Source: Chromatiales bacterium
GTDB lineage: Bacteria; Pseudomonadota; Gammaproteobacteria; UBA6429; Thiohalophilaceae
Assembly (NCBI GenBank): GCA_027001895.1
Contig: JALTLP010000233.1
Coordinates: 1 to 13,769 of the forward strand
Length of the DNA: 13,769 nucleotides
Reading direction: 5' to 3'
How positions within the stretch are numbered: position 1 is the stretch's first letter; each line of letters begins with the position of its first letter. The translations under genes were made by a program, and so were the position numbers. Below the pieces are notes generated by a model, which saw nothing but the letters and a program-made list of their open reading frames with translations, was not told the DNA's origin and ran no database searches. Shown one piece after another: positions 1 to 8,010 of the stretch.

Positions 1-2
1 GT

Positions 3-2675
3 CGTGATTTTCTTAAAAGTAGTAGTTTTATAACCGGTGCAGCAGCAGGTACCAGTTTGTTTGTTGGTAAAAACCCGGAACTCGAAGCCGCACCGGCTGC
101 ACCGTCAACCGGTGAAACCAAAACGGCCATCGCGCAATGTCCGTATTGTGGCGTGGGCTGTGGCACCATTATCCAGACACAAAATGGCAAGATTGTTTCC
201 ATGCGACCGGATAAGGACCATCCAACCAACTATGGCTTGCAGTGTATTAAAGGTTTAACCGCAGCCGAACCGATTTATGTTGACCGTATGGAAGGCGACC
301 CGTATGTGCGTAAAGATGTATGGGCTGAATGGCAAAAACCAGGTCATGGTGATCTGGAATACATCAGTAAAACCAAGGGTTCGTTTGACGAAGAACATTT
401 TGTACGTGTGCCTTATCACGAAGCGGAAGAAATGACCGCACATAAAATTGCCCATCTTGCTAAAAAATATACCGGTAACTCTATTGGCTTATATGGTTCA
501 GGTCAGTTAACAATGGAAGGCCAGTATCTGGAAAATTTATTTATGAAAGGGGTGCTGGGTTCTAATACTATCGAGGCGAATGCACGTATGTGTATGACAT
601 CGGCAGTAACGGGCTACTTTAAAACACTCGGCTCGGATACACCACCACTGGCATACGAAGATATTGAACTGTGCGATATGATTATGCACTTTGGACATAA
701 TGCACGTGAATCGCATCCAATTATTTTCTGGCGGGCAGCGGATCACAAGCGTAATAAAGATATCCCGACGGTTGTTGTTGACCCTCGTTATACGGGAACG
801 GCAAAAGGCTACCAGGACATTAATGCCAAAAACTCGGTACATGTGCCCGTTCTAAATGGCGATATCAGCTTCTTAAATTCTATTGCCCATGTGTTATTAA
901 AAGATCACCCGGATGTTATTGACTGGGACTTCTTAAAAGCACACGTAACCGGCTGGAAAGAATATGTTGATGGAGTTACAAAAGAATACAGCCCGGAACA
1001 GGTTCAGGATCGTATGGGTGGTAAAAACCATGACGTATCGCCAGAACTTATTCGCAAAGTGGCCGGTATGTTTGCCGATGCAACCCGTAAGCGTTTAGCA
1101 CGTAGTAAAGGTAAACACTCTGGTAAAGGTTATGGTGGCGTTATTATTATGTGGGGTATTGGTTATAACCAGCATATCCATGGCCAGCATAATACGATTT
1201 CAATTATCAACCTGTTAACCTTAACCGGCAACCTGGCTAAACCGGGTTGTGGGCCGTTTTCCATGACCGGCCAGCCGAATGCAATGGGTGAACGTTTTAC
1301 GGGGGGGTTAACCGGTCGCTTACCGTTTAATCAACCATTGAAAAATTCGAAACATCGAAAATGGATGGCAAAAAACTGGAATGTACCTGAAGCCAACCTT
1401 GTTAAAGCAATGAAGGCAAAAAATCCGGGTATGGCCATTGGTATGATGGAACGAGCATTAAAGGATGATGTAAAAGCATTTTTCTTTGTCTATGCAACCC
1501 ATATTGATTTGCCGGATCAAGACAACCTGATTCGTCCAGCATTGATGAAAACATTTAACGTGGTACAGGAAATTTATCGTCATGCACCAAACAATCTGTA
1601 TGCGGATGTTATCTTTCCGGCTGCGACCTGGGGTGAAGTGGACGGTGTGTATATCAGTTCAGAGCGCCGTATTAACCGGGTAGAAAAAGCGGCCGAGCCA
1701 CCTCCAGGCTGTTTGCCGGATATGGACATGGTTATCGACAAAGGTCGAGCCATTGCAAAATTACTAGGCTTGCAAGCCGATAAAATTTTCCCATGGAAAA
1801 AAGGTAAAGACGGTTTCTATGATGCCGAAGAAATTTTTCGGGATGTGGTTAAAGCATCGGAAGGTACCGATACAGATTTGACCGGTATGCTGGAAGTTGA
1901 AAAAGTGGATAAGAAAGGTTTATACCAGCAGCTTCACGATTTACGTGGCATCCAGTGGCCAGCACCCACTTATGAAATTGCCAAAAATGGTGGCACCAAG
2001 CGTCGTTATATGATGCAGGAAGGGGTATGGAAAAATAAACCTTATGGTTACTTCCGTACCAAAGATGGCAAGGTTCATATGAAGTTCTGTCAGCAAGACT
2101 ATAGCAAGCGCGAAGAGATCACTAAAAAGTTAATGGAATTTGGTGATAAAGAGGGTGTTTATACCATTGATAATATCAAGCTGCTTAAACAGGCGCGCGA
2201 TATGGGGTTAACACCAGACTTACCGGATGAAGCACAACGGGGTAAAAGCTGGAATGATGTTCCAAAAGATAAATACCCGTACTGGTTAGGTCTGGGTGTG
2301 GTGTATGAGCATTTCCATACTGCAAAATCAAACCGCAGTCCAACCACACGTCGATTAGTGCCGGAAATGTATGTTGAGATGCATGTTGAAGATGCCAAAG
2401 ATCTGGGTATTAAAGATGGCGATAAGGTTCGTCTTGTTACTCGACGTGGTTCGTTTGAGGCAAAGGCACAAGTAGGAACAAATAGTCTGGTTAAACCGGC
2501 TCGCAACAGTGTACCACGAGGCTATATGTTCAGCCCGTGGAACCTGTCGGTTGCTGACAGTGCAGACCCTAAAAAGAACAAGTGGTTGGTTAACAGTACT
2601 TCCAGTCGAGTTTGGGATATTGTTTCTGGTCAGGTGGACTTTAAGAAACTCGCCTGCCGGATAGAGAAGGTATAA
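3..2675 (+). CDS. napA: NapA-like periplasmic molybdopterin oxidoreductase (5' end cut by window)
   Basis: This is the large catalytic subunit of a periplasmic nitrate reductase-type enzyme, predicted to carry bis-MGD molybdenum and one [4Fe-4S] cluster; nitrate to nitrite is the default reaction by homology. The frame is open from nt 3, where it reads RDFLKSSSFITGAAAG, the tail of a Tat signal, so the true start lies left of the window and a TTG at 57 is not the start. Numbering from the first visible codon, the cluster ligands are C46, C49, C53 and C81, followed by Lys83 as in NapA. The likely Mo ligand is Cys197 in ARMCMTSAV, matching ARHCMASAV of E. coli NapA. The C-terminus VDFKKLACRIEKV also matches the NapA end. 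About 890 residues are visible, slightly longer than usual NapA. The loop after GQPNAMG differs from classical NapA and is about one residue shorter. Substrate could therefore be another oxyanion. Family assignment is firm; substrate is not. Confidence 0.85.
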   Translation, partial: RDFLKSSSFITGAAAGTSLFVGKNPELEAAPAAPSTGETKTAIAQCPYCGVGCGTIIQTQNGKIVSMRPDKDHPTNYGLQCIKGLTAAEPIYVDRMEGDPYVRKDVWAEWQKPGHGDLEYISKTKGSFDEEHFVRVPYHEAEEMTAHKIAHLAKKYTGNSIGLYGSGQLTMEGQYLENLFMKGVLGSNTIEANARMCMTSAVTGYFKTLGSDTPPLAYEDIELCDMIMHFGHNARESHPIIFWRAADHKRNKDIPTVVVDPRYTGTAKGYQDINAKNSVHVPVLNGDISFLNSIAHVLLKDHPDVIDWDFLKAHVTGWKEYVDGVTKEYSPEQVQDRMGGKNHDVSPELIRKVAGMFADATRKRLARSKGKHSGKGYGGVIIMWGIGYNQHIHGQHNTISIINLLTLTGNLAKPGCGPFSMTGQPNAMGERFTGGLTGRLPFNQPLKNSKHRKWMAKNWNVPEANLVKAMKAKNPGMAIGMMERALKDDVKAFFFVYATHIDLPDQDNLIRPALMKTFNVVQEIYRHAPNNLYADVIFPAATWGEVDGVYISSERRINRVEKAAEPPPGCLPDMDMVIDKGRAIAKLLGLQADKIFPWKKGKDGFYDAEEIFRDVVKASEGTDTDLTGMLEVEKVDKKGLYQQLHDLRGIQWPAPTYEIAKNGGTKRRYMMQEGVWKNKPYGYFRTKDGKVHMKFCQQDYSKREEITKKLMEFGDKEGVYTIDNIKLLKQARDMGLTPDLPDEAQRGKSWNDVPKDKYPYWLGLGVVYEHFHTAKSNRSPTTRRLVPEMYVEMHVEDAKDLGIKDGDKVRLVTRRGSFEAKAQVGTNSLVKPARNSVPRGYMFSPWNLSVADSADPKKNKWLVNSTSSRVWDIVSGQVDFKKLACRIEKV

Positions 2676-2682
2676 TGTGACT

Positions 2683-2710
2683 CGTCATACCCGCTTATGC
2701 GGGTATGACG
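2683..2710 (+). terminator. 12-bp perfect palindrome with TTTT tail; terminator or REP-like element
   Basis: CGTCATACCCGC (2683-2694) pairs perfectly with GCGGGTATGACG (2699-2710) around a TTAT loop, followed by TTTTAAAT, 8 nt after the napA-like stop. This has the form of an intrinsic terminator. It also resembles the widespread GTCAT-CCCGC palindromic repeats of proteobacterial genomes, so it may be a REP-like unit acting as a partial terminator or mRNA stabiliser between the catalytic gene and the electron-transfer genes. A degraded copy of its left half (TCATTACCGCTTATG) follows at about 2723-2737. Confidence 0.75.
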
Positions 2711-2791
2711 TTTTAAATATGTTCATTACCGCTTATGGTTATTTTGTAACAAGCCCGTAATGAGTCAGACAAGGTTGTTACCATTAAAAAC

Positions 2792-3367
2792 ATGAAACGC
2801 AGAAACTTCCTTCAGTATTTAGCCAGTTCAGGCTTGTTAGCATTTGTAAATAGTGAAGGTGTGCAGGCGGCATTTGCACCCTCAATACGTTATCTTCGTC
2901 CTCCAGGTTCTCATGATGAGAAAAAATTCCTGTCCAAATGTATTCGCTGTGGTAAGTGTGGTGAGACCTGTCCTAACAGAACGATAAAGTTCTTCTCGAC
3001 AGAAAACGGAATTTCGTCTCTGGATACCCCCTATATTATTCCACGAGAGCAAGCCTGTATTTTATGTATGAAGTGTGGCGAAGTTTGCCCTACGGGTGCG
3101 ATCCCTAAAATTGAATACAAAGCCGAACCTATTATGGAAAAAGTAAAAATGGGCATGGCGCGAGTCGATACAAACCTGTGTTTATCCTATCAGGGTAAAA
3201 CTTGCGGTGTGTGTTACCGCGCTTGTCCATTACAGGATGTTGCAATAAAAGTAGGCCGTCTTGAACAACCTCACGTACTGGAAAAATGTGTGGGTTGTGG
3301 CTTATGCGAACGTTCCTGTATACAAATCCCTCAGGCTATTCGGGTAATACCAAAGTATCAGGGTTAG
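2792..3367 (+). CDS. napG: NapG/MauM-type ferredoxin with four [4Fe-4S] motifs, exported
   Basis: This 191-residue protein is predicted to pass electrons in the periplasm between a membrane quinol dehydrogenase (NapH type) and the NapA-like enzyme. The N-terminus MKRRNFLQ followed by a hydrophobic stretch ending near VQAAFA (about residue 29) is a Tat-type signal. Four cysteine groups are visible: C50/53/56/60, C89/92/95/99, C130/138/141/145 and C166/169/172/176. The third has the long first gap typical of MauM/NapG proteins. The last group ends in CI instead of the common CP. The start has no strong ribosome-binding site, with only AAGG about 17 nt upstream. The gene follows the palindrome at 2683-2710 and precedes the napH-like gene by about 30 nt, so it likely heads the downstream electron-transfer operon or is read through from napA. 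Confidence 0.85.
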   Translation: MKRRNFLQYLASSGLLAFVNSEGVQAAFAPSIRYLRPPGSHDEKKFLSKCIRCGKCGETCPNRTIKFFSTENGISSLDTPYIIPREQACILCMKCGEVCPTGAIPKIEYKAEPIMEKVKMGMARVDTNLCLSYQGKTCGVCYRACPLQDVAIKVGRLEQPHVLEKCVGCGLCERSCIQIPQAIRVIPKYQG

Positions 3368-3398
3368 CTTTTAATCAGGATTTTAGAAGAAATAAATA

Positions 3399-4391
3399 AT
3401 GAAAAGTTTTTTACGACATTTGAACAAACTGCGTTGGCTTAGCTTGTCGATAGTTTTTTCTATGTTAATTATTTTACCGTTTATTCATTTGTATCAGACC
3501 TATGAAGCGGCGCATGCCTACGATTTATTAACACCGACTGAAAAAACAATTTCAGATACAGTTGAAGCATTAACATCACCTTTTGTAAAAGATCCTGATG
3601 AACTAAGTGCTGTAAAAGGCAATACCTGGTCAGGTACCTTGTTTGGTTTAAAACTGAGTGATCCACTTGCGGTATTAGGGCAGATTTTTGCGAGCATGTC
3701 ATTTTACTGGGCTTTTATTGTTACAGCACTTATTCCCGTTGTTATTACTTTATTGTTTGGTCGAGTGTATTGTGGCTGGATTTGCCCGGCAACATTTATC
3801 TATGAGTTAAACGATAACCTGGCTGCCTGGTTACGCAAGGCGGGTTTACCAGTAAGCCGACGAAAACTGGACAGACGGATCAAGTATATTGTTCTGGTCG
3901 TTGGTTTATTGCTATCCGTTTACTTCGGTGCTGTGATGTTTGGCTCAGTTTATCCACCGGCAATAATTGGCAGGGAAATTTATTATGCCATTGCACTGGG
4001 TGGCTTTGGTGCCGGTGCCGTATTTTTTCTTTTAACGTTGTTTTTCGATTTAATGGTTACCCGCCGTGGTTTTTGTCGTTATGTTTGCCCGGGCGGTGCG
4101 TTGTATTCTTTATTAGGCCGTTATCGTTTATTCAGAATAAAGCGTGATGTAGCAACCTGTAATGACTGTGCCAAGTGTAACGTGGTTTGCCAGTTTGGAC
4201 TTGATCCATTACAGGATGACTTCGGTATGGAATGCAATAACTGTTCAGCCTGTATCGCAGTTTGTCCAACGGATGCTTTAAGTTTTACTGTCAGCACACA
4301 TGATGTGGCTTTCCAGGGGCCGGGACACCTTGGTCACAAGTATCGTAAAGCGCATCCTGATGTAAATACCAGTGAGACGTCTGTTCAATGA
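3399..4391 (+). CDS. napH: NapH-type membrane quinol dehydrogenase polyferredoxin
   Basis: This 330-residue integral membrane protein matches NapH: hydrophobic segments near residues 12-30, 100-122, 160-182 and 190-217. Two CxxxCP motifs characteristic of NapH/NosR/CcoG proteins are present (C125/C129 in CGWICP and C226/C230 in CRYVCP). Two [4Fe-4S] ferredoxin motifs follow at C254/257/260/264 and C279/282/285/289. NapH takes electrons from quinol and delivers them to NapG. A hydrophilic insert at about residues 35-95, between the first two membrane segments, is longer than in E. coli NapH and probably faces the periplasm. The ribosome-binding region is purine-rich (AGAAGAAA). The stop codon overlaps the next start (ATGA at 4388-4391), implying translational coupling with the second NapG-like gene. 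Confidence 0.87.
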   Translation: MKSFLRHLNKLRWLSLSIVFSMLIILPFIHLYQTYEAAHAYDLLTPTEKTISDTVEALTSPFVKDPDELSAVKGNTWSGTLFGLKLSDPLAVLGQIFASMSFYWAFIVTALIPVVITLLFGRVYCGWICPATFIYELNDNLAAWLRKAGLPVSRRKLDRRIKYIVLVVGLLLSVYFGAVMFGSVYPPAIIGREIYYAIALGGFGAGAVFFLLTLFFDLMVTRRGFCRYVCPGGALYSLLGRYRLFRIKRDVATCNDCAKCNVVCQFGLDPLQDDFGMECNNCSACIAVCPTDALSFTVSTHDVAFQGPGHLGHKYRKAHPDVNTSETSVQ

Positions 4392-5032
4392 AACGGCGCA
4401 GCTTTATGAAAACATTAACAATGGGCGCAGGGGTTCTTAGTTTTGGCTTATTGCCTTTTTTTATGGGTCGAATACTACGCCCCAATGTTAAAGCACATGC
4501 TGAGAATCGAATTCCTTTACCCGGCGCGCTAAAAAACCCGGAAGATTTTGCCAGAGCCTGTATTGGTTGTGGTTTATGTGGCGAGGTTTGTCCTGTGCGC
4601 AGTGTTCAGTTTTATAAAAATGATGGTGGCTTTTTAGCAGATACACCTTATATCGATCCGGAACAAAAAAGCTGTATTTTATGTGGCCTGTGTATGGAAG
4701 CCTGTCCTACTAATGCTTTAACAGTTACCCCGGTTCGTGAAATTGATATGGGAACCGCTCAAATAGACAGGGCAGCCTGTTATCCCTGGGTAGATGCAGG
4801 TGTATGTGGAGCCTGTGTCAGTATATGCCCATTAGGCAGTTCGGCAATTGATTTTGAATTTGGTAACTTTTATCGCCCGGTGGTACAGGATGGTTGCGTG
4901 GGTTGTGGGCAATGTGTTGAAGTTTGCCCGGAACCAAGTTTACCGATAAACATTGTCAGCCGTGAGCATGGTAAGGTTGCGCAACACGGTATTGGTGTGC
5001 GCAAGATGGAACGTGGCCAACGTGGTTTTTGA
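4388..5032 (+). CDS. Second NapG-like exported ferredoxin, four [4Fe-4S] motifs
   Basis: This 214-residue protein is a paralogue of the ferredoxin at 2792-3367. It begins MKRRSFMK, a Tat-type twin-arginine signal with a hydrophobic core to about residue 27. Four cysteine groups are visible: C58/61/64/68, C96/99/102/106, C131/140/143/147 and C170/173/176/180. The third again shows the long MauM/NapG gap. A basic C-terminal tail of about 25 residues follows the last cluster. Translation is coupled to napH through a 4-nt overlap, so this is the better candidate for the direct NapH partner, while the first copy may contact the NapA-like enzyme or the other membrane polyferredoxin. Which of the two is the functional NapG cannot be told from sequence alone. 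Confidence 0.85.
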   Translation: MKRRSFMKTLTMGAGVLSFGLLPFFMGRILRPNVKAHAENRIPLPGALKNPEDFARACIGCGLCGEVCPVRSVQFYKNDGGFLADTPYIDPEQKSCILCGLCMEACPTNALTVTPVREIDMGTAQIDRAACYPWVDAGVCGACVSICPLGSSAIDFEFGNFYRPVVQDGCVGCGQCVEVCPEPSLPINIVSREHGKVAQHGIGVRKMERGQRGF

Positions 5033-5103
5033 ACGGTACTGTAGAAATGAAATTAAGTAATGATATTTATCGGTGGTAATGGGTTGCTAATCAGGAGTTT
5101 TTC

Positions 5104-5130
5104 TTTGTGTCCTTCGTGTTCTTTGTGGTA
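5104..5130. repeat. Three 9-nt repeat units of the ACCACAAAG/AACACGAAG type
   Basis: The + strand reads TTTGTGTCC, TTCGTGTTC, TTTGTGGTA in tandem. On the other strand these are TACCACAAA, GAACACGAA and GGACACAAA. This period-9 motif resembles a short intergenic repeat common in environmental proteobacterial genomes (recollection, not a search). It sits just before the FixH-like start and after a ribosome-binding-like AGGAG at about 5095-5099 that is too far from the ATG at 5136 to serve it. Confidence 0.6.
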
Positions 5131-5135
5131 AAAAA

Positions 5136-5717
5136 ATGAATATTAAAAAACTGCTTATTGTTTTTGGTTTATTTGTAGTTACATCAAATTCGTTTGCTCA
5201 TCACGTATTAGGCCGTCCTTCGTATAGTCTTGGTGAAGATTCCAATACGCCGCCCAGCATGCAGATAGAAACGCAGATAGGCGCTTACTATCTTACCTAT
5301 ATGGCATTTCCTGCTTTTCCCAAACCGGGTGAGTCTGGCCGTGTTAATTTATATGCAAGCCGAATCGATAATGGCGCGCCTTTTAATGGTGAAGTTGTTT
5401 TTAAAGTGCGTGACGATAGCTGGTTTTCATCAAAAGAAGAAGTACTCGGCACCCGGAAAATTGATGACGGTGTATATCGTCAGGGTTTTGTGTTTAAAGA
5501 AGCCGGTGACTATATTATAACAGCCGAGTTCGAATCAGATGGTGAACCCTATACGATAGACTTTCCACTTAGAATTGGTGAGCCAGCTCCTGTCGGGCCC
5601 ATTGGTTTAACGATACTTGTACTTGCTGTATTGCTTGTTGTTGTCAATATCACCCAGCGTAAACGACTGGGGCGTTTAAAAGCAACCCAACACCATTCTG
5701 AAAAAACAACAGGCTAG
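5136..5717 (+). CDS. FixH/YtkA-like exported protein with C-terminal membrane anchor
   Basis: This 193-residue protein has a Sec signal peptide (residues 1-21, cleavage predicted after SFA), a beta-rich periplasmic domain of about 125 residues, and one transmembrane helix near residues 153-172 followed by a basic cytoplasmic tail (QRKRLGRLK). Its layout resembles FixH/YtkA domain proteins, which are often found near cytochrome oxidase assembly genes or copper proteins. The mature N-terminus would start His22-His23, an arrangement that could bind metal. Its place between two Nap-type modules suggests assembly of, or electron or metal delivery to, the membrane polyferredoxin encoded next (16-nt gap with a GCAGGA ribosome-binding site). 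The ATG at 5136 has a weak ribosome-binding site. Specific function is unknown. Confidence 0.65.
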   Translation: MNIKKLLIVFGLFVVTSNSFAHHVLGRPSYSLGEDSNTPPSMQIETQIGAYYLTYMAFPAFPKPGESGRVNLYASRIDNGAPFNGEVVFKVRDDSWFSSKEEVLGTRKIDDGVYRQGFVFKEAGDYIITAEFESDGEPYTIDFPLRIGEPAPVGPIGLTILVLAVLLVVVNITQRKRLGRLKATQHHSEKTTG

Positions 5718-5733
5718 TAAGCAGGATTTATAA

Positions 5734-7323
5734 ATGCTTGATGTACTACTGCAACAGATTAATAAACTGGTTTATCAAACTTCAGAAGGGATGGTGCATC
5801 CCGGTTTAACAGCAGAATGGGTTTTAGCCGTGCTAAGCATCATGATGTTGTTAACGATATGGATGATGCGAAAAACCACGGCCACATCACAACTAAACTA
5901 TTCCGTAGTTACCAGTATATCTAATTTACCCTTTGTGGGTAAAAATATTCAGCAGCTTATAACCCACCCAACAGTTATTACCGGGCTTAGAATATTTACC
6001 GCTGTTGTATTTTTAATGGTGATAGCAGCCGGTTTATTTGGTACCCAGGTAACCGAGCGTAACCTGGCGACTACATTAACATGGACAATCTGGTGGTCCG
6101 GCGTTGTTATCAGTGTTTTTTTTGTTGGCTCGGCCTGGTGTGCTATCTGCCCCTGGGATGCCATTGCAACCTGGCTGGTAAGGCGGCGCTTATGGAAGCG
6201 GGGCAGTGAGTTGTCGAGTTTAAATATAAAGGTGCCAAAAGTTATTCGTAATATCTGGCCGGCATTAATGATGTTCGTGGTGCTTACCTGGCTGGAACTA
6301 GGCTATGGCATAACCACCAGCCCGTATGCAACGGCCTTGCTGGCATTACTGATTGTTGTATTGGCAACCGTGTCACTTGCTATTTATGAACGCAAGGCCT
6401 TTTGTCGTTATTTTTGTGCAGTTGGTAGAACACTGGGTGCATATGGTGGTATTGCGCCTGTTGCTCTACGTCCAATTGATAATGCCGTTTGTGCCAGTTG
6501 TAAAACACTGGAGTGTTATAATGGAACGGCAGATATTGAACCTTGCCCGACTCACCTTGTGATGGGTCGCATTAAACAAAATACTTATTGTACGTCTTGT
6601 GGTTCATGCACGCAGAGTTGCCCATACCAGAATATCAGTTGGCAGTTACGTAATATTGGGGATGAAATTACTTTTTCCTCTCGTCCTCATTGGGATGAAG
6701 CCTGGTTTATTCTTGGCTTGTTATCACTAACGATTTTTCATGGTTTTACCATGATGCCATACTGGGAAGGCTGGATGAGTCAGCTTGCTTATACTATTGG
6801 TGACTCGGGACAGTTGCTGGTTAGTTTTTCTATTGGTATGTTGGTTGCCATGTTGGTTCCTATATTGTTTTACAGTGCAATGGTTTCTGTTATGCACAGG
6901 CTTATCAATAAACAGGAAGAATGGAAAAGGGTATTTTCTGCGATGGCTTTAAGCATATTGCCGCTGGCTTTTGCTTATCATATTGCACATAACCTGACAC
7001 ACCTGGTGCGTGAAAGTCAGGGCTTTCTGTCAGTTGTTATGAACCCGTTTGGCACCAATACCTTGCCGTTATCCATGCAGGAAATACATATGCGGCATAT
7101 GAATCCGGTAATTAACGATAATATTGTATTTGCATTACAGGCAACACTGATACTGTTCGGCTTCTGGCTAGCATTAAAAATACTACGCCGGCGTGTTCTG
7201 CAATATACCGGTTTTACAATAAACCAGGGGCGTATCATTTTTATCCCCATGCTGGTTTTTATTCTATCAATCAGTATTCTTAACCTGTGGTTACTGATGC
7301 AGCCCATGATAATGCGTATGTAG
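5734..7323 (+). CDS. Large NapH/CcoG-like membrane polyferredoxin with extra C-terminal membrane domain
   Basis: This 529-residue protein has hydrophobic segments near residues 28-45, 85-105, 113-132, 172-188, 196-216, then five more between about 325 and 522. The N-terminal half is NapH-like: C136/C139 in WCAICP (one residue tighter than CxxxCP) and C224/C228 in CRYFC. Soluble clusters follow: C253/256/261 with C271, an irregular set, and a classical C286/289/292/296. The C-terminal 200 residues are unlike NapH. They hold several membrane helices and histidines H416, H419 and H423 in HIAHNLTH, candidate haem or metal ligands or quinone-site residues. The likely role is quinol oxidation with electron transfer to the periplasmic ferredoxins or to the NapC-type cytochrome encoded next. 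It follows the FixH-like gene closely and is followed by napC after 9 nt, so one transcript is likely. Exact function is inferred only. Confidence 0.75.
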   Translation: MLDVLLQQINKLVYQTSEGMVHPGLTAEWVLAVLSIMMLLTIWMMRKTTATSQLNYSVVTSISNLPFVGKNIQQLITHPTVITGLRIFTAVVFLMVIAAGLFGTQVTERNLATTLTWTIWWSGVVISVFFVGSAWCAICPWDAIATWLVRRRLWKRGSELSSLNIKVPKVIRNIWPALMMFVVLTWLELGYGITTSPYATALLALLIVVLATVSLAIYERKAFCRYFCAVGRTLGAYGGIAPVALRPIDNAVCASCKTLECYNGTADIEPCPTHLVMGRIKQNTYCTSCGSCTQSCPYQNISWQLRNIGDEITFSSRPHWDEAWFILGLLSLTIFHGFTMMPYWEGWMSQLAYTIGDSGQLLVSFSIGMLVAMLVPILFYSAMVSVMHRLINKQEEWKRVFSAMALSILPLAFAYHIAHNLTHLVRESQGFLSVVMNPFGTNTLPLSMQEIHMRHMNPVINDNIVFALQATLILFGFWLALKILRRRVLQYTGFTINQGRIIFIPMLVFILSISILNLWLLMQPMIMRM

Positions 7324-7332
7324 GATATTAAT

Positions 7333-7986
7333 ATGTTAAATAAATTTAAAAAATATCTGCAAAGTTATTGTAGCCTGAGTGCGCGTTGTCCTATTGGTGT
7401 TTTTTTTAGTGTTTTTATCCTGGGTATCTTATTCTGGGGTGCCTTTAATACCAGTATGGAGCTCACCAATACAGAAACATTTTGTATTTCCTGCCACGAA
7501 ATGGAAAATAATGTTTATCAGGAATATAAAAAGACAGTGCATTATTCAAATCGTACCGGGGTACGTGCAACCTGCCCGGATTGCCATGTGCCAAAAGACT
7601 GGATACATAAGGTGGTTCGTAAAGTCGGTGCAACCAATGAGTTATTTCATAAAATAATCGGTAGTATTGATACTAAGAAAAAGTTCGAAGCTAAACGACT
7701 GGAGCTGGCAGAGCATGTCTGGGATACCATGAAAAGTACCGACTCACGTGAGTGTCGCAACTGTCACAGTTTTGACTATATGTCGCTTAAAGCGCAAAAA
7801 AAGAATTCACAGAAAAAACATAAACGTGCAGTAGAAAACAATATGACCTGTATAGACTGTCATCGAGGGATTGCACATAAAATCGCAAAAGATTTTGACA
7901 AAGACGGTGTTATACACGAAAATTTCAGAAAAACAAAACGTCCATGCGGTGATTGCCATAAAGATATGGTTGAAGGTGAATGGTAA
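7333..7986 (+). CDS. napC: NapC/NirT-family membrane-anchored multihaem cytochrome c (five haem motifs)
   Basis: This 217-residue protein has one N-terminal membrane anchor (about residues 20-38) and a periplasmic domain. It matches NapC, which oxidises membrane quinol and reduces periplasmic partners. Five CxxCH motifs are visible: C51-H55, C81-H85, C141-H145, C173-H177 and C205-H209. The first four align with E. coli NapC landmarks, including VHYSNRTGVRATCPDCH and the REC-x-NCH and TCIDCH stretches. The fifth lies in a C-terminal extension of about 30 residues that NapC lacks; the longer TorC family also has five haems but a much larger extra domain. A ribosome-binding site (TAGGA) overlaps the stop of the preceding gene, supporting a common operon. 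Assignment to the family is firm; the direct partner is not known. Confidence 0.88.
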   Translation: MLNKFKKYLQSYCSLSARCPIGVFFSVFILGILFWGAFNTSMELTNTETFCISCHEMENNVYQEYKKTVHYSNRTGVRATCPDCHVPKDWIHKVVRKVGATNELFHKIIGSIDTKKKFEAKRLELAEHVWDTMKSTDSRECRNCHSFDYMSLKAQKKNSQKKHKRAVENNMTCIDCHRGIAHKIAKDFDKDGVIHENFRKTKRPCGDCHKDMVEGEW

Positions 7987-8010
7987 CCGTTAACTACAAG
8001 GCGAGATAGA

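Noticed and set aside
57..59. TTG as the start codon of the NapA-like gene.
   Set aside because: The frame is open upstream and encodes the middle of a Tat signal, so the gene begins outside the window.
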